From: Tipula vernalis | Lineage: Eukaryota; Arthropoda; Insecta; Diptera; Tipulidae | DNA: 64,000 bases | Reading direction: 5' to 3' | Assembly (NCBI GenBank): GCA_958295665.1 | Contig: OY282560.1 | Location: 191,830,061 to 191,894,060, forward strand | In this document: one piece after another, positions 22,701 through 37,030 of the stretch | Numbering within the stretch: position 1 is the stretch's first letter | Layout of the letters: the number at the start of each line of letters is the position of its first letter | Translations under genes and position numbers: made by a program | The notes under the pieces: generated by a model | Told to the model about the DNA's origin: nothing | The model's input: only the letters and a program-made list of their open reading frames with translations | Databases searched by the model: none

Positions 22701-25700
22701 TGATTTTTTTTTAAAACCGTCGGATTTTATATTATTATTAATTAAAAGCTTAATAAATTTGAGTGAAATATTTTTGACTCAACATTTTTGAGTGAAATTT
22801 TCTAAAACATATTTGCTTTTTTATCAGTTCGGTTATGTGTTTCTATTGGACGAAGTGATAATTTTTTTTTCACGTGATATAGTAAATAAAACAAGGTGAC
22901 ACACACGCACACGTACACAGTATATACACGATTGAGATTTGCTAACCTTGAAACGTGATCCTAAGCGCACTACAAATTTAATTAAAGCAAAAAAAAGAAA
23001 ATGTCTATTTTGTTTAATTTTTTAATTAACACGAAATGTTACATTGTAAAAATATTTAATATTTATACAGACACACACACACACAGACGAGTGGTAAGGT
23101 TAGCGCGATTTTATAAACAAGTTTATAGAGGCTTGGCCTTAAAGTAATAAAATTTTAAATTAGAAGCACCTGACGATGATTTCTGAACACGATGCCAATA
23201 TATGCCAATATTTGAGAATAGTGTTCTTTCATAACTTTTTTAACCATTACAAATTTGTGTTTTTTTTTTTTTTTTTTAAATCTAAAATCGGATATATAAA
23301 GCACCTGGCATGAGCTTGGCGAAAAAAAATATCAATTTACACTTACTTGCTAACTAAGTGCCGCAGCACACCTGAAGATGGAAATATTATGCCGAACACA
23401 ATACATTGCTTAATGTAAAGAGATGTTGAACCGCCGGGGAAATAGATTTTATTTAAAAATATTTTGTTTTAAACCACTTTTCTCGTGTGCCTATTACTCG
23501 TGTACATAAAGAAAGAAATTTTAGATTTTCTTACAATACTGGCATTTGACCAAGAATTTTTTCACTAATTTCCACCTGAAATCAACCGAATTATGTAGAA
23601 TTTCCTCTTAAAATTTTTATTTTTAAAAATAAACTTAAGATATTAAATTGGTGAGGTTAGGTGATTGAAAAAAACATAATTTGTAAAAATTTGCGCAGGA
23701 TTTGTGCCATATGATTTAAAAAAAAATATATTTTTGATGGCAAAAGAAACTCAAAATAATTAAAAACTTGTTATTATAGGAGATATTTAAATTGTTTTAG
23801 ATAGTTCGCCAATTTTTTTCGTTGTCTAGTATAATGCAATAATTCTGTTATCAGAATGTCATCATATTTGCGTAATCGTCCAATATTTAATGGTAGAAAT
23901 GTGTATTTTGAAAATTCGAAATTTTTGAAATTAAAATTTTGCTATTAAATTTCGTAAAACGATATTGTTTTAGATTTATTGTTGATGCGTGGCATATTTT
24001 ATAAAACAAAATTTTTTAAATATTGGATATATCCCCAACACCAATTTTATCCGACAATTATTTAAACGGTAGTAACATTAAAAATTCTTTCAAATTTTTT
24101 AAAGTTGCTTATCTAAAAGAAACAAGAAGCATCATTATAAATGCTAAACGTCCACGTCATCATAACTGGGCACTCCTATAATTTTTGTTAAACCGCGAAT
24201 TTTTAAAATTGATCGAAATTTAAAAATTTGCCTTAATACAAGTAATTATTTTGCTTGAAGATAAATTTATAGATTTCTTGAAAGGAAAGGATTCATCTGG
24301 AAAGTGAAGTTTTGGGGTTTTTTGCCCATCCGAACTTGCAATATAATACAAAAGTACAATTTTAATTTCAAATCTGGTAATCGACGATTTTCGTTACTAA
24401 AATTACAAACTTTAAGTATTTTCCCATTTTATACATCAAAATGTTTATTGTTTGTTTTAAAACTTAAAAGGAGTTAAAAAATAATTTCTCAATAAAAATA
24501 TCAAACATGCTAAATTTAAAATTCGAACCAAACCCCAAGGCTTCATGAAATATGTACAATGATCCATGTCACCATAACAGTTGATTTATTTATAAAAATG
24601 TATTTCTTGCGATCCAAAATTTATTGTTGGTTTAAGTCAATTTTGGTTGAAGTTTAATTTTTAAAATTAATTCTTGATTAGGGTTTTTTTTTAGTTTGCC
24701 AGCTATACAGAGGTTCATTTTGATTATTGGACTTTTTTAAAAACAGTTATTTTAGCTTTGGCTAAAAATATGAATTTAAAACCATTGATTTTCAAAATTT
24801 ATTTTGCTTCAATAAAACTTTAATTTCGAACTTTTTGATTAACTATCATAGAAATTTTTAATGTCTGTTTTAAAAATTACCAGAAGTTTAAAAACCAATT
24901 TCTGATTGCCAGAAGATCACCAATTGATGTACTCTTAAAACTTTAATTTTAATTCCAAACGATTTGTTGAACTATTTTCTAACATTCTATTAGTTATAAA
25001 ATTAATTTTTTAACAAAAAAGTTATTAGCCGAAATTCACATATATTTTTCAGTATAAATAATAATTGTTTCTCAAATTACTTGCATAGAATGCAAGAATA
25101 TATAAAATTTTAACTTTTAGGTATTTTTAATTTGAAGTTGAAATACACGAATTTTACTTGATTACCAATTTTTAGGATTTGACTTGCTTAAATTCGATAT
25201 TAATACTTCGAAAATTAATTTTGAACTATTGAATTAATGCCTCGTTTTCTTAACAAAAATGTTTATAGTTTGTTTTAAACATTAAAAAAAAATTGTTTAA
25301 AACCCAATTTTTTAATATAGCCACCATATTAAATTCCAATTACGCCCAGAATCCAAGACCCATGGCATAATCGTCCACGTTGCCTTAAATAATTATCCAA
25401 GTAACTAAATATTTTTGTAGGAATATAAATTATCTAAATTCTGTCTAACTGCAATATTTATTTTAAAATAACAAAATCAGAAATTACATTTTTAAAATTA
25501 AAATTTTACTATTGAATTCAAAATTTATTGCTCAAACAAATTAACGACATCAGTTTTATCCTTTTTGGATTAAAATTGCCAGTCTCGTTAATTAAAATTA
25601 TCTTATTTTTTATTAACTAAGTTTTTGAATTTGGCGCGAATTAAGCAAATTTTCAACTTTTAATGTTAATTTTGTAATAAATTATTCAAATGTTTTTTCC

Positions 25701-28700
25701 CTATTATAATTTCGAACGGCCGAATTTATTTACATTTTAATGTCACAAAAAAAAAAGGATAATGTACGTTTCCAAAAATTAACGGAATTTTAAAATCCTA
25801 TTTTCAATAAAAATTTTTCAACATGCAACATTTGAAATTGGACCAGCATGACCCCTTGAAGCTTTTCATAGTCCGCGTCATAACTGAAAATACTTTGTAA
25901 TAATTTTGAAGTTTGATTTACAACTTTTACGTACAATTTTGACTTAAAAATAAACGTTTAAAGTTTAACCTTTGGTAGCACACAGCAATAGTGCTATGTT
26001 CAAATTTTTACCTCCCATCAAATTTTGAGTAATCGTCATTTACAACTAACGTCTAATGAACAACGTTTTTAATTAATTGAATAACAGAACGTTTGCGTTT
26101 ATTCAATTTTTAAAAAAAAACTGAACTTTTTAATTTGGCTATGAAAGTCAAAATTTGATTGTTCAATTGAATTTTTTGCTTATCCAACGTATTTAAAAAA
26201 AAAAAACCACAAAAAATATTTTTAATAAAATAAATTTTTAAAAAGTTATTTTAATTAGTTTTATACTGCATAGAATGGCGATCTCGGCCTAAAACTTCAC
26301 ATTAATAATTTATTAAAACTCCAACATTCTTACAAATTAAAACATTTTTTTAAAAATGTCAGTTTTTTGGTAGCCACTTAGCACTGGACCCAAAATTTCG
26401 AAAACTATTAAAATTCTATTTACGTTTATATTGCACATACTAAAATAAAAAACTCCAGAAAGCCGCTGAGCACAATGATTCTTTCTGTGCAAGGGTGACA
26501 AGAAATTATGTAGCTTCCTTTTATTTTCAAATTGTAGTTTACACGAATTTGATTTCTATTTTCGGGAATATGATGGCATTCCATTTGCGTAGTCATCTAA
26601 TTTGCTTAAATACGATTAGTGATCCAACTTAAAGTATGTAAATGTTATATTCAGAATTTTCAGAAAATTTTGTTAAAAAATTTTTATTCACTGGAATTTA
26701 TTTTTTAACAATTCAAATTTTACTATTAAATTTCGTAAATTGAACTTAAAAAATTGCAAACTTGTTTCAATACTTAAATATAAATTTACAAATAATATGT
26801 TCAAACTTTCTTTGTTAGCATCCTTCTCGTATGATTATTCTGATTGGTAGCATATTTTATAAAATAAAAGCGTTTCAGCCGAATTCGCAACATTGCAATT
26901 TTGGCTGTTTATTTTGAGGAATGGATTGTGACTAATGTAATCATCGGAAAATAGTAAGGAAGTTTTTTCACTAACTTAAACTACCGTAAATTCTGTGTGG
27001 ATTCGAAATCCAGTAAAAAATTTACATTTAGAAAATTAAATAATTTAGTCGCTCCGTTGTTACGATTCACGTTTTTTTTTTTAAATTAGCAGCAAGTTAG
27101 CAAGTATTTCTAAAATTGACTGGAGTTTAGACCGTTATTCATTTGCAAGAAACTTTCGGCTGTATTTCAATGAATTGTCACTACTGACAAATATCGACGG
27201 ATGGAAAGAAATTTTTAAAGATACGAAAATATTTGTTTAGTTGAACACATGTGTCGATGAAAAACTCTTTTTAAGTGAATAACAAGCGTTTTTTCTATTT
27301 TATATAAATTGATGTTTTTAACTATATTAACGGACAATTATTACACGAATTGATTGCATCCAATGCTATTTTCATTATTAGAATTTTAAAAATTATTTTC
27401 AAAGTATTTAATTATCTTTAAAAATCTGTCTAGCTTAATACTTGTACTTAACGATATCTACCTCGCCAATGGTTCCGAAATGTGTATTTGAAAAATTCAA
27501 AATCAGAACTATAAAGTATATATTTCTTATTTTCATATTAAATTTCGTAAATCGACGTTAGCTGTACGATTTATCTGACTCGTGGCATAGTTTACAAAAT
27601 TGGAGCGTTTTCATATATAAATTTGGTTGCTTGCCAAATCGAACTCGCAATACTACAAGTTGTTTAGATTTACTGGGCAACAAGAATGTTTGCCGTTTTA
27701 ATTTAAATATCCATTAAAAAAATTAAAATTTACAATTATAAGTGATTTGGTCTTAATTTTGGCAATCCTTAACCGCTTACATTAACGATTTCAATTATTT
27801 TTAAAAAGGCTGTCTATTTTAAATCAATCCCAAATTTAGCAAGCATGCTTACGATTGGCTTAAGAAACGTTTTTGTTTATAAAATTTATAAAATTAAAGC
27901 GTTTCGGTTAAAATAAATTCCTAATTGCTCAACTGAACTCTCAGAAACAGCAGGATATTTAATAAAAAGTCTCTATATACTAAAGTAAACCTTTTTGCTA
28001 TGCATTGCCGCAAAGGGAAAACGTCAACGGAAGGAAACTAATTTCCCAAAACACGAAAATATCCATTTAGTTAAACATTTATTTGAGTTAAAAATATTTA
28101 TGTGCATTTAAAATTTGATTCTCAACGCTAAAAAACATTAAACCAGGTGAGATTTTTCCTATTTTTCCGCTTTATAGCTAGAATGTACCATATCCATGAA
28201 ATCAAAATGTATACAATGCAGATGTTTGCATACTGTATCTATTATTATGCAAATTAGTTAAAATACAAATATGAAAATTATATTAAGAACCCCATATCAC
28301 ATATGCCTATATGGCAAATAAAGGGGTTCTCACCTCAGAATTTTGTAAAATTTTTGTTCCCAAACACTCAGGTATATGCGCAGTTTATCTTGTAAAAAAG
28401 TTAATCATATATGATCTTAATTTATCGACTGTTCGACTCATTCGGTTTATTATTATGCAAAATATCCTTTTTATATTGTGTTATACTGAATCTCAATTTT
28501 TCATACTTAGATGATTATAAATTGATCATTTTGGAAATTACATTTGAATAACAAACGAATATAAAATCATTGCGTGGATTGAGTGATAATTTGATCGTTC
28601 AGTAAAGGGTTAGCGGAATTCGACTTAAAGTATAATGATCTCATGAAATTCATTTTTTTTGTTGTTTTTTTTAATCTTATTAAATATTTTGTATATAGTT

Positions 28701-31700
28701 ACGTCAAGATCAATCGTTCCAAATGAGTTATTTTTTTTATATCTGACTGTTATTTAAAACCCTTTAATCTAATTTAACCTTATCAATCAAATATTGTGTT
28801 AAATTTTTTTTTTGTTTGGGGATTCAAGGTTTACTGTCTATAGACTATAATCTTCGGCCTACACAAACAATAACGGCCCTTATTAAGAATATTGCGCGAA
28901 CAATTTTTTTCTTTCTCTTAAATTTCAAAAAGGTGTGTTTGCTAGTGACATTTAATTTGAATAAATCAATCGATCAACCCAAATATTATTATTACGACAG
29001 TAGGAATGATTCTGCATAATATTGTATACATGTTATGTGACCCCTTGACGGTATTTTTTTATTTTTATTTTTTTATTATAAATTCCTACACAATAATTTA
29101 TCTTCTAGATCTAGATTATATAGCGCGATCAAGATATTGATTGTATAAATATGCCGAAGGGTCTCAAAAAATGTTATGTTTTTTTTTAAGTCTTAATTTA
29201 ATAGGCGCAGATGTTTTTTTTTTGTTTTCGAAAAAGGATAAATTAATTAAAAATAGAAATGTTATGTAATTATATGACCTCCTAGAGTCTTTGGTTTTTA
29301 TATGTTTAGATCATATGATCGCGATATAGATTTTGATCTTCTTTGATGCGGTCTAATGTAGTTTAATTAGGGGTTTGTTTTGTTCCGATTAGGGTAGGAT
29401 TTTTATTGCATTTTATTTTATTTTGGATAATGGAATTTACTATTTTATTTATTTTGACCGTTGGCCGTGTATCATTTATATTTTACAGTATCATTGTGTA
29501 ACTCTAATTTTATATATTTCTAAACCTTCTAAACCTTGAATATGTTTTAAAATTGCCTTCTTTATTTATAAATATAAAATGTGTATACATAATTTAATAT
29601 TTCCGACCATGTGTCTCTATCTCTAGCTAAAGCTATTATTTCTAACAAAAACCAAATCAAGTCTAGCCCAAAAATCAATTTCAAAACTCACGATTTATAA
29701 AAAAAGCAGCAGAAAAACAAAATTAATGTTAAAAAACCTACACAGAAAATTAAAAACTATTATTTAAAAAAAAAAAATGTTTATTTTAAAACAAAAGTAT
29801 TTCTTGTTGTATTGTTCTCTTATTGTTTAATATATTCTTATGTATATTGTGGAACAGATGTTTGATTTTAAATTGTCTTGTAGTTTTGTATATAATAAAA
29901 CCCAAAATTAAATAAAAAAAAAAAAAATCTTGATCTTGACCGAATACAATTTACAATTATTAGAGAATTACGGGTATACACAGAAAATGAATTAAACTTT
30001 TATAAATCGAAACTAAGTTTAGATCTAGAAATAGTTCAAACTTTCATTTTTTTTTTTTTAATACATATTTTGTACAACTCTGACTCGTAATGATTTATGA
30101 TTTCTTCATTGTATACCATTTAATGTTGAACAAAACATAAAAACCAAACAAAACGATAAAAAAATAAAATTTTCGTTTTGTTCTTGTTCACATACAATAC
30201 AATATATCATACGCTGTATATACTTGTATGTGAGCAAAAAAAAAAAAAAATTGTGATGTTTGCGTACATAAAAATGCTTGATCGATATTTAAACATCGTA
30301 TGTATTTATATGAACCAACATAATTACATATATTTATAGAATCTTATATAATTATTAATCTGAGCGCGCGGACATATCATCAGTCCAAATTTTAAGAGCA
30401 ACACAATTTATAGATAGTAAATTATACATAAAAAAAAAATCGATATAATTTGTATTTCATGTTACACGAAACTTAAAACACCAAAAAATACCTAAAAAAA
30501 CGAATAATAAAAGTTTTCAACGCAAATCACCCGCAATCACCCTAAACATAACATGAAATAACATAACAATTCAATTTCTATCAACAAATAATTGACAACA
30601 TAAACAACCTAACATACATTAAATAAAACAAAAAAACAAAAAGGCCAATAGAAGTCATAAAATCATCTTCATGTACATACCGTACTACATTATACATGTT
30701 TATTTGTATATGCAGATGTTGTTTTTCCAAAAAAATAAAAAATAAAAAAATGTTTCCAAACCACATGGAAATAATAAATTCGACAAGAAAAACGTGGTTT
30801 GGTTTTCAACTGAACATATACAAAAAAAAAAAAAAATACAAAAAAAATGGAACGCAAGGCAAGCAAAAAATACACTATACACTACTAAACTGTACGTATT
30901 GTCGATCATCGATCTCGATCGTTGATCTTCTCTTAACATGTGGAATTGCATTCAATTTTGTTTTTTTGTGTCTTGTTTACAATATACTTTATATATTTTA
31001 TATAAACAACAGTAGCTTGAAATTTGACCCCCTGGATCGTTTCTTTCCTTTGTATGTAGATGTAATCTATGTATATATATATGTATACAATCTTTAAGTA
31101 TACAGAACTCCCCCCAACTGATAAAAAAAACGTATATAGGCTTAACTGTAACGATCTTGTCCACAAAAACCTGACATCAACGGAATTTATGTCATATGAC
31201 ATGTCATATGGCATGGAAAATGTTATACACAAGGATATCTCAATTAGTCAATGTTTTATTTTATTTTTTTGGTTTAGCTGATCTTTGCGAGTTATTTTTG
31301 TGGTCAAAACGAAAAAATAAAAATAAATTAAACAAAATGACAAATTTATTATTTATTTATTTATACCCGATAAAATAAAAAAAATGTTTTAAGAAGAATA
31401 CATATAACACAAAAAAAAAAAAAAATACAAAACAAGAACAAAAGTCAAATTCCCAGTTTTCTTCTTATTATTATTATTTATTACTTTAGTATTTTTGTGT
31501 TGTCATATAAGCTGTTTAAGAACACGAAATAATACAAAATACAATATATTTACTGTTTACTGGGTTTGAATCGATCGATTGGGCCAAATACATATATGCG
31601 TAACATGATTTGAATTTTTTGTGAAATCTTTTAATTTTTTAAATTTTTTTTTTTTTTTTCAGTTCACATACAAATAGGCGACAATGTTACGCATGAAAAT

Positions 31701-34700
31701 TAATAAAGTAAAACACATCCCCACATACATGTTTCTATTCTTCCTTCGGAACGTCGTTGTTGTCGTTGTTGTTGTTGTCGTCGTCTTAACTCTTTTTAAA
31801 TTTTATTTTTTTGTTTAATGTTCGATCAAATAAAAAATAAAACCAGTTTGTCAAATTTCCAAAATAAGAAAATGACAACAACAAAAACAAAATTAATGTC
31901 GTGGCTCTTTTTCAACTTGTTTTTTATTTTGTTGTTGTTGTTGTCAAAGATGATGATGATTATGATGACGAACGTAATCAATGAGTGTTTGTATTGTGTG
32001 AGGAGTTTGTATCACATATTATAATATGAACTACACAAAACGTGGTTCTCGTGTACACATTAAATTCGATTCTAAAATGTCCCACATTTTTCCAATAAAA
32101 TATTGAATGGGTGGATTTTTTACGAGTACTATGTATATAAATATATAAAGTCTAATTGTATAACAAAACTATTAAATTATATAGAATTTACTATTAATAT
32201 TAATTTAAAAATTATAAAAGTAACTTTTTTTTTTTTTTGTTAATAAAATTCTATAATCACCAATTGAACGAATCGAATAGTGTTGACTTAAGGTGCAAAA
32301 GTTTTTTAATCAAACAACATTAAAAAAAACGAAAAACTATTTATTTTCAGTGGTTTATGTATTATACAAAAAAATACAGTTTTTTTTTTTTTTTTCAAGG
32401 GAGGAATAATAAATTAAGTTGTTGTATTTTAATTTGAAAGGGATATTATATTGTCTTGTCATTATTATTATTTTTTTTTTTTTTTGTAAATGTAATTATT
32501 ATTAGAAATATGTATAACTTTTCCAATTCACCAAATGATATGACATAAATTTTGCTTAATAATAAATTTATAAAATATCTGAATAATAATGAGACATGAA
32601 TTGTACAAAAAAAAAAAAAAAAAATATATAAATAACCCTTTACATGACAACAAATGTACATTAAAATTATTATCATAATAATTTTACAATACACAACATA
32701 TGTATGATTTGAATAAACCGCAAAATGTTTATATTGTAAGCCACGTGGAATGTGTGACAACATGGCGTTTTGTATCCAACCTGTTATAATGTCGCAGTTT
32801 TGTATATACATATTACTATGCGCGATATCAATATTTCTTTTTAGACGAAATCTGTTTCTGAGTCATTTTCTACATACACACTGTATAATAATATAATAAT
32901 ATATTAATTGAGTCATATTTTGATTAGAACGCGCGCGAACAAAATTTTATTCTATTTATGGAATTAAAATTATGTTAAGTAGGAGTGGTTCAGGTCCGGT
33001 TATTTTTTTTTTGTGGTATTCTCGAAAGATCGAAAGTCAAAATATCTTTCCAATATTTCAATTTAATTTTTTTTTGTTTTTCAGATGTGATCAACACTTA
33101 TTTAAGAATATTATGATGGGGTACACACCCTTCTCATGCGTATGCAAATTTTATTAATTTCATCCATTTTGAATTTAATATTTTTTTATTGTACATAACC
33201 ACCTACTGTAATAATTTAGGAGTATTGGGGCACACCCTTATCGAAAATCACTCAATTTCGAAATGTCGCTATATTTATCAATAACCGTGAATTTTTTTTT
33301 GCAAATTTGACATTTTAAGAAATATATCTGGGAGGGCGGTTCAAAATACTCACCCCCGGAAAAAAAAAACGTTTCACTAAATATATAATATAGGGAGGGT
33401 GGTTATAGATCATATAAATTATTAATTTGTAGGGTAACAATATAACATACATATTTAAGGGTGATATATGATGGCTTCTCAATTGATCTGATTATTAATG
33501 ATTTTTAAACATTTAATTTTTTTTGTCTTTTTTTTGTTAACTTATTAATTATGGATCTGGAACTCCCTTAAGGCTATTTCTGTATACGCATTGTATGTTA
33601 TTACATCAAAAATTACACGATACCAAACTATATAATTTGTGGTGTACATAAACTACAATGGCATGATAGGAATACTCGTACTCGTATAATATCAATGTAC
33701 CTAATCAACCAAAAAAAAATAAAATAAAATATTTATATTCTTCAAGGTAAGAAGTTTACTTATAAACTATAAGAATATCATCGAAAGTAATCACAACTCT
33801 TAATTTTTTATTTTTATTTTTACCCAAATTACATACATTGTGTACCATCATCATCATCATCATTGAAGTATAAAAAATATACAAAAAAAAAAAATGTTAA
33901 AACAACAAAAAAATATCAGAACTCTTTTTTCAACCGGTTTTTTATTGTTGATTTCGTAAAGGAACACCAAAATAACTTAAGACTCTCGACTCTATACAAG
34001 TTAAAAAATTTAAAACCAATTTTTTTTTTTTGTGAAGGTTATATTTAATTTAAAAAAAATTTTTTTACCAATATATTTTGTGGTAGGTACTACTATTATT
34101 TTCTTTTCTTTTTTTTTTTTTTTTAACACGTTATGGCCAAGACAAGAAATTTAATATTCTGTGCAGCCAAGACAAGAAATTTAATATTCGCTATTTTATG
34201 CCATATGCCCTGCCCTCAATATACATATAATGAATGTATATTTATTTATTTGGGGGGCAACCAAAAAAAAATGTTAAACGATCAAAACCACAAATATAAT
34301 ACTTGTTCAAACAAATCGTGCATCTACAATCAACATCCAACTCATATAATCTGTTTTTCGTGTTGAAAATTATTTCAATTGTATTTTCCCCGTAAATTTT
34401 TTTTTTTTTTTTGAAAATCATCATCATCATCATACACAAACTTATGATTAATTAATTGAGTGTTTCTTATTTTTATTTTATTTTAATCTTGCCTTTTAAA
34501 AATGAGAATTTAATGATCAATGATCGATTTTTCTTTTTTTTTACACATAAATCATTAAACGATCATTCACATTATGTTAAGTAATTTTGGTGAACTATAA
34601 AACAAAATTTCACTCAAATTTGGTATTCCCGCGTTTTTACAGTTTATTTTTTCGTTTTTTTTTTTTAAGTTTGTGTGAAGGTCAATATTAAATACTAAAA

Positions 34701-34996
34701 ATAAATAACAGAAAAAAAACAAATATACATACATTAAATACATATACGTTTACATGTATATGTATAAAATATCTTAAGTCAAATAATAAAAATAAAACTT
34801 TTCAAAATCTAACACTCAAACATTAAATACCAAATTTTTATTTTTTTTTTATTTTTTATTATTACTCTACGATATTCAGTCGACGACAAAACAACAAACT
34901 AGATGAAAGCTCGCGCGATCATCTTTTTTTGTTTTGTGTGTTAACACATGAAGGGACGTGCAGCTAAGAACAAAAAAAAAATATTTTACATTTTTT
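22701..34996. other. Long AT-rich non-coding region upstream of mir-276
   Basis: No recognised gene and no transposon protein. It holds many homopolymer A/T runs, a CA-rich patch (about 22895-22920), a GTT/GTC trinucleotide repeat (about 31752-31788) and ATC repeats (about 33847-33864 and 34415-34433). It also has an 18-bp perfect palindrome at 31193-31210 and a 24-bp direct repeat at 34136-34159 and 34166-34189. It may be intron or upstream sequence of the pri-miRNA. Confidence 0.45.
31193..31210. repeat. 18-bp perfect palindrome containing two E-box motifs
   Basis: CATATGACATGTCATATG is its own reverse complement. CATATG fits the CANNTG E-box form bound by bHLH factors. Function is unknown. 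Confidence 0.45.
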
Positions 34997-35009
34997 TAGT
35001 GTTTGCCAT

Positions 35010-35032
35010 CAGCGAGGTATAGAGTTCCTACG
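35010..35032 (+). ncRNA. mir-276: miR-276-5p mature strand
   Basis: The 23-nt 5' arm begins CAGCGAGGTATAGAG. It corresponds to the abundant star strand known in insects. Confidence 0.92.
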
Positions 35033-35049
35033 TACTTAAATATAAATTG

Positions 35050-35071
35050 TAGGAACTTCATACCGTGCTCT
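35050..35071 (+). ncRNA. mir-276: miR-276-3p mature strand (276a type)
   Basis: The 22-nt 3' arm begins TAGGAACTTCATACCG. The seed AGGAACU is at positions 2-8. The family assignment rests on the full-length match. Confidence 0.95.
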
Positions 35072-35085
35072 TGGAGCGCTATAAT

Positions 35086-36671
35086 TCATCATTAAAAATA
35101 TTTTTTTTTTTATTCTATTAATATTCTTATCACATTTGAATATGTATATACGCTTACATATATATGAGTGTTTATAAAAAAAAATATATTACTTTTTACG
35201 ATAAGATAACAAAGGTAAGTAAGTCTACAAAAGAAAAAAAATCAAAAATCAAATAAAATTTAATCTCCAAAAAAAATAAAAATAATACTCCTAATAAATT
35301 TTAATTTAAAATTAACGAAAAAATAAGAAAAAAGTCAAACTGTCTCTAATTTATTTTTTTTTGTACAAATTTATGGGTGATGTCATCTAAAATTTTTTTT
35401 TTTTTTAAGAATAAAATCTTAAAACTTGTTTCTTAAATAGAAGCCACGTGTTTTGTTTTTAATGGTTTTATATTTTTATTTTTTTTAAATTTATGTTTGA
35501 ATTTTTAATGATTAGAATTATATATACATATATATATATATATTAATAATGTACATATGTATGGGTACACATCTACAAAAAATTTTCGTGTGCATTCCAT
35601 ACGAGAATTCGATAAGAATATTTACTTATGATTGGATGTTGTTTTTGAGAAAACGAAAATAATATTCTGTGTATGTTTTCGTCAGAATTTTTTTTTAACA
35701 AGAAAATAAATATAAATAATACGTATAAAGAAATAAATATTACAGGTGAATTTCTTATACAGCTATGTACGTATGTTAGAAAACGTATATGTGGATTATA
35801 GATTTGATTTTTTTTATTTTTTTTTTGTGTGTGAAATAAAGAAACATGATAGTTTTTAAAACTAGTTTTATATAACCGTCTTAAATTGTTATTGTTGTAT
35901 TTGGTAGTGGTTCATGATTACAATTCGGGGGTATATTGAAAAGGTTTGGTAAGATTTTAAAATAAAATCAAGTTTATTTTATCTATTTAAACGTATAACA
36001 TTATGCTGGCGGGTTCAAATTGGTTTAAATTTTGATTTGAACCTGTTACAGGCCATATATAATAGAGCCAACCTATACGATGCTATATAATTCAATATTT
36101 TATTGTAATTTTACAATTGATTTATTACTAACGAGCGATAAACATTTACCCGCGGAGTTTTTAACTGGATTGATTGATATTACAGCACGACTATACTACA
36201 TACGACGTGTTTATTTCCAAGATGGAAGATTTTTTATTTTTTTTAATTAGCACTTAAAATACTCGAAGAATTGTAAAAATTCAACTTTTAACTTTTAGCC
36301 CATGAATTTTGTACAGGTATGTTGTTATGACCAACCCTTGGTATCGTGCCGCATAGTCTACATGAAGTAATTAATTAATTATCTGTTTGTGTAACGACGG
36401 TAACGGAGACAGTATAAATTCTGTAATTGTATATGATGAAAGTGACTACGAAACCTCAGAGATTTCTAATTTTAAACGCACATTGTCTAGGTTTTCGTCT
36501 GATTTGGCTAATCTGAAAACTCAGCATGACAGTTTCAACTAATGTGAAGTTTATGACAAATTGACAAAAACCTTACAACAGCAAAAAAGTGTAGATGCAA
36601 TTATTATACACTAATAAACTGCGGATCTCAAATAGTTTTTAGTGACAGAACCAACAATTTAGATTTTCACC
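35086..36671. other. AT-rich non-coding stretch after mir-276
   Basis: It contains an (AT)n tract at about 35521-35543 and many A/T runs. From about 36420 to 36660 the composition becomes less AT-rich and a plus-strand frame gives a short coding-like peptide (around SEISNFKRTLSRFSSDL) before stops. It could be a remnant of a transposon gag, but I do not recognise it. Confidence 0.35.
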
Positions 36672-36697
36672 ATTATTAATAATAATAATAATAATAA
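36672..36697 (-). repeat. (ATT)n 3' tail of the outer LINE
   Basis: A trinucleotide run directly after the polyadenylation signal of the element. Confidence 0.75.
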
Positions 36698-36899
36698 TGC
36701 TTTATTCAATGTATAAACCGTGGCTTTTGTACATCACACATATTTACGACAGCAGAAAATAACTTAAATTTAACAATAAATATTTCAATATCAATATAAC
36801 AATAATTAGCAAATATACAACAATGGACATATACATATAATTAATTACAATATGTACAAGAACTTTGATATAAGGTTACTAATTTAAACATAACCTTTT

Positions 36900-37006
36900 A
36901 AAATCTGTTAATGGAACTTATATTTTTTAATTCTGTAGGCAAACTGTTCCAAGTGATAATCGTACTTATTAATCCAGAGTTATTGTAAACATTAGTTCTA
37001 CTAAGT
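36900..37006 (-). pseudogene. C-terminal end of the split LINE ORF2
   Basis: The minus-strand frame reads SRTNVYNNSGLISTIITWN then SLPTELKNISSINRF and a stop, the typical C-terminus of this LINE type. It continues the post-RT region that ends at about 39506 on the other side of the inserted LINE. Confidence 0.8.
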
Positions 37007-37030
37007 TATTTATTTATTTATTTATTTACT
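37006..37030 (-). repeat. (TAAA)n tail of the younger LINE
   Basis: A tetranucleotide tail marking the 3' end, adjoining the resumed older LINE. Confidence 0.8.

Larger units (their letters stand above)
34997..35085 (+). ncRNA. mir-276: mir-276 microRNA precursor hairpin
   Basis: The region folds as a stem-loop: the 5' arm GAGGTATAGAGTTCCTAC pairs with the 3' arm GTAGGAACTTCATACC across a short AT-rich loop (about 35033-35049). Both arms match the Drosophila miR-276 5p and 3p sequences as I know them. The 3' arm has C at mature position 10, as in miR-276a rather than miR-276b. The flanking TTTGCCATCAGC and GTGCTCTTGGAGCG extend the stem. The processed miRNA loads into Argonaute-1 and represses target mRNAs; in flies it is linked to dopamine-receptor control and memory, and in other insects to reproduction. 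It is the only host gene I can name here. Confidence 0.96.

Noticed and set aside
30581..31281. Many overlapping frames on both strands
   Set aside because: All six frames open by low stop density in A/T runs. No motif, and overlapping frames exclude each other.
36000..36060. tRNA B-box-like GGGTTCAAATTGG
   Set aside because: No A-box, no cloverleaf arms and wrong spacing. No tRNA found in the window.
36420..36660. Plus-strand coding-like stretch
   Set aside because: Stops after about 40 residues and no family recognised; mentioned only in the gap entry.
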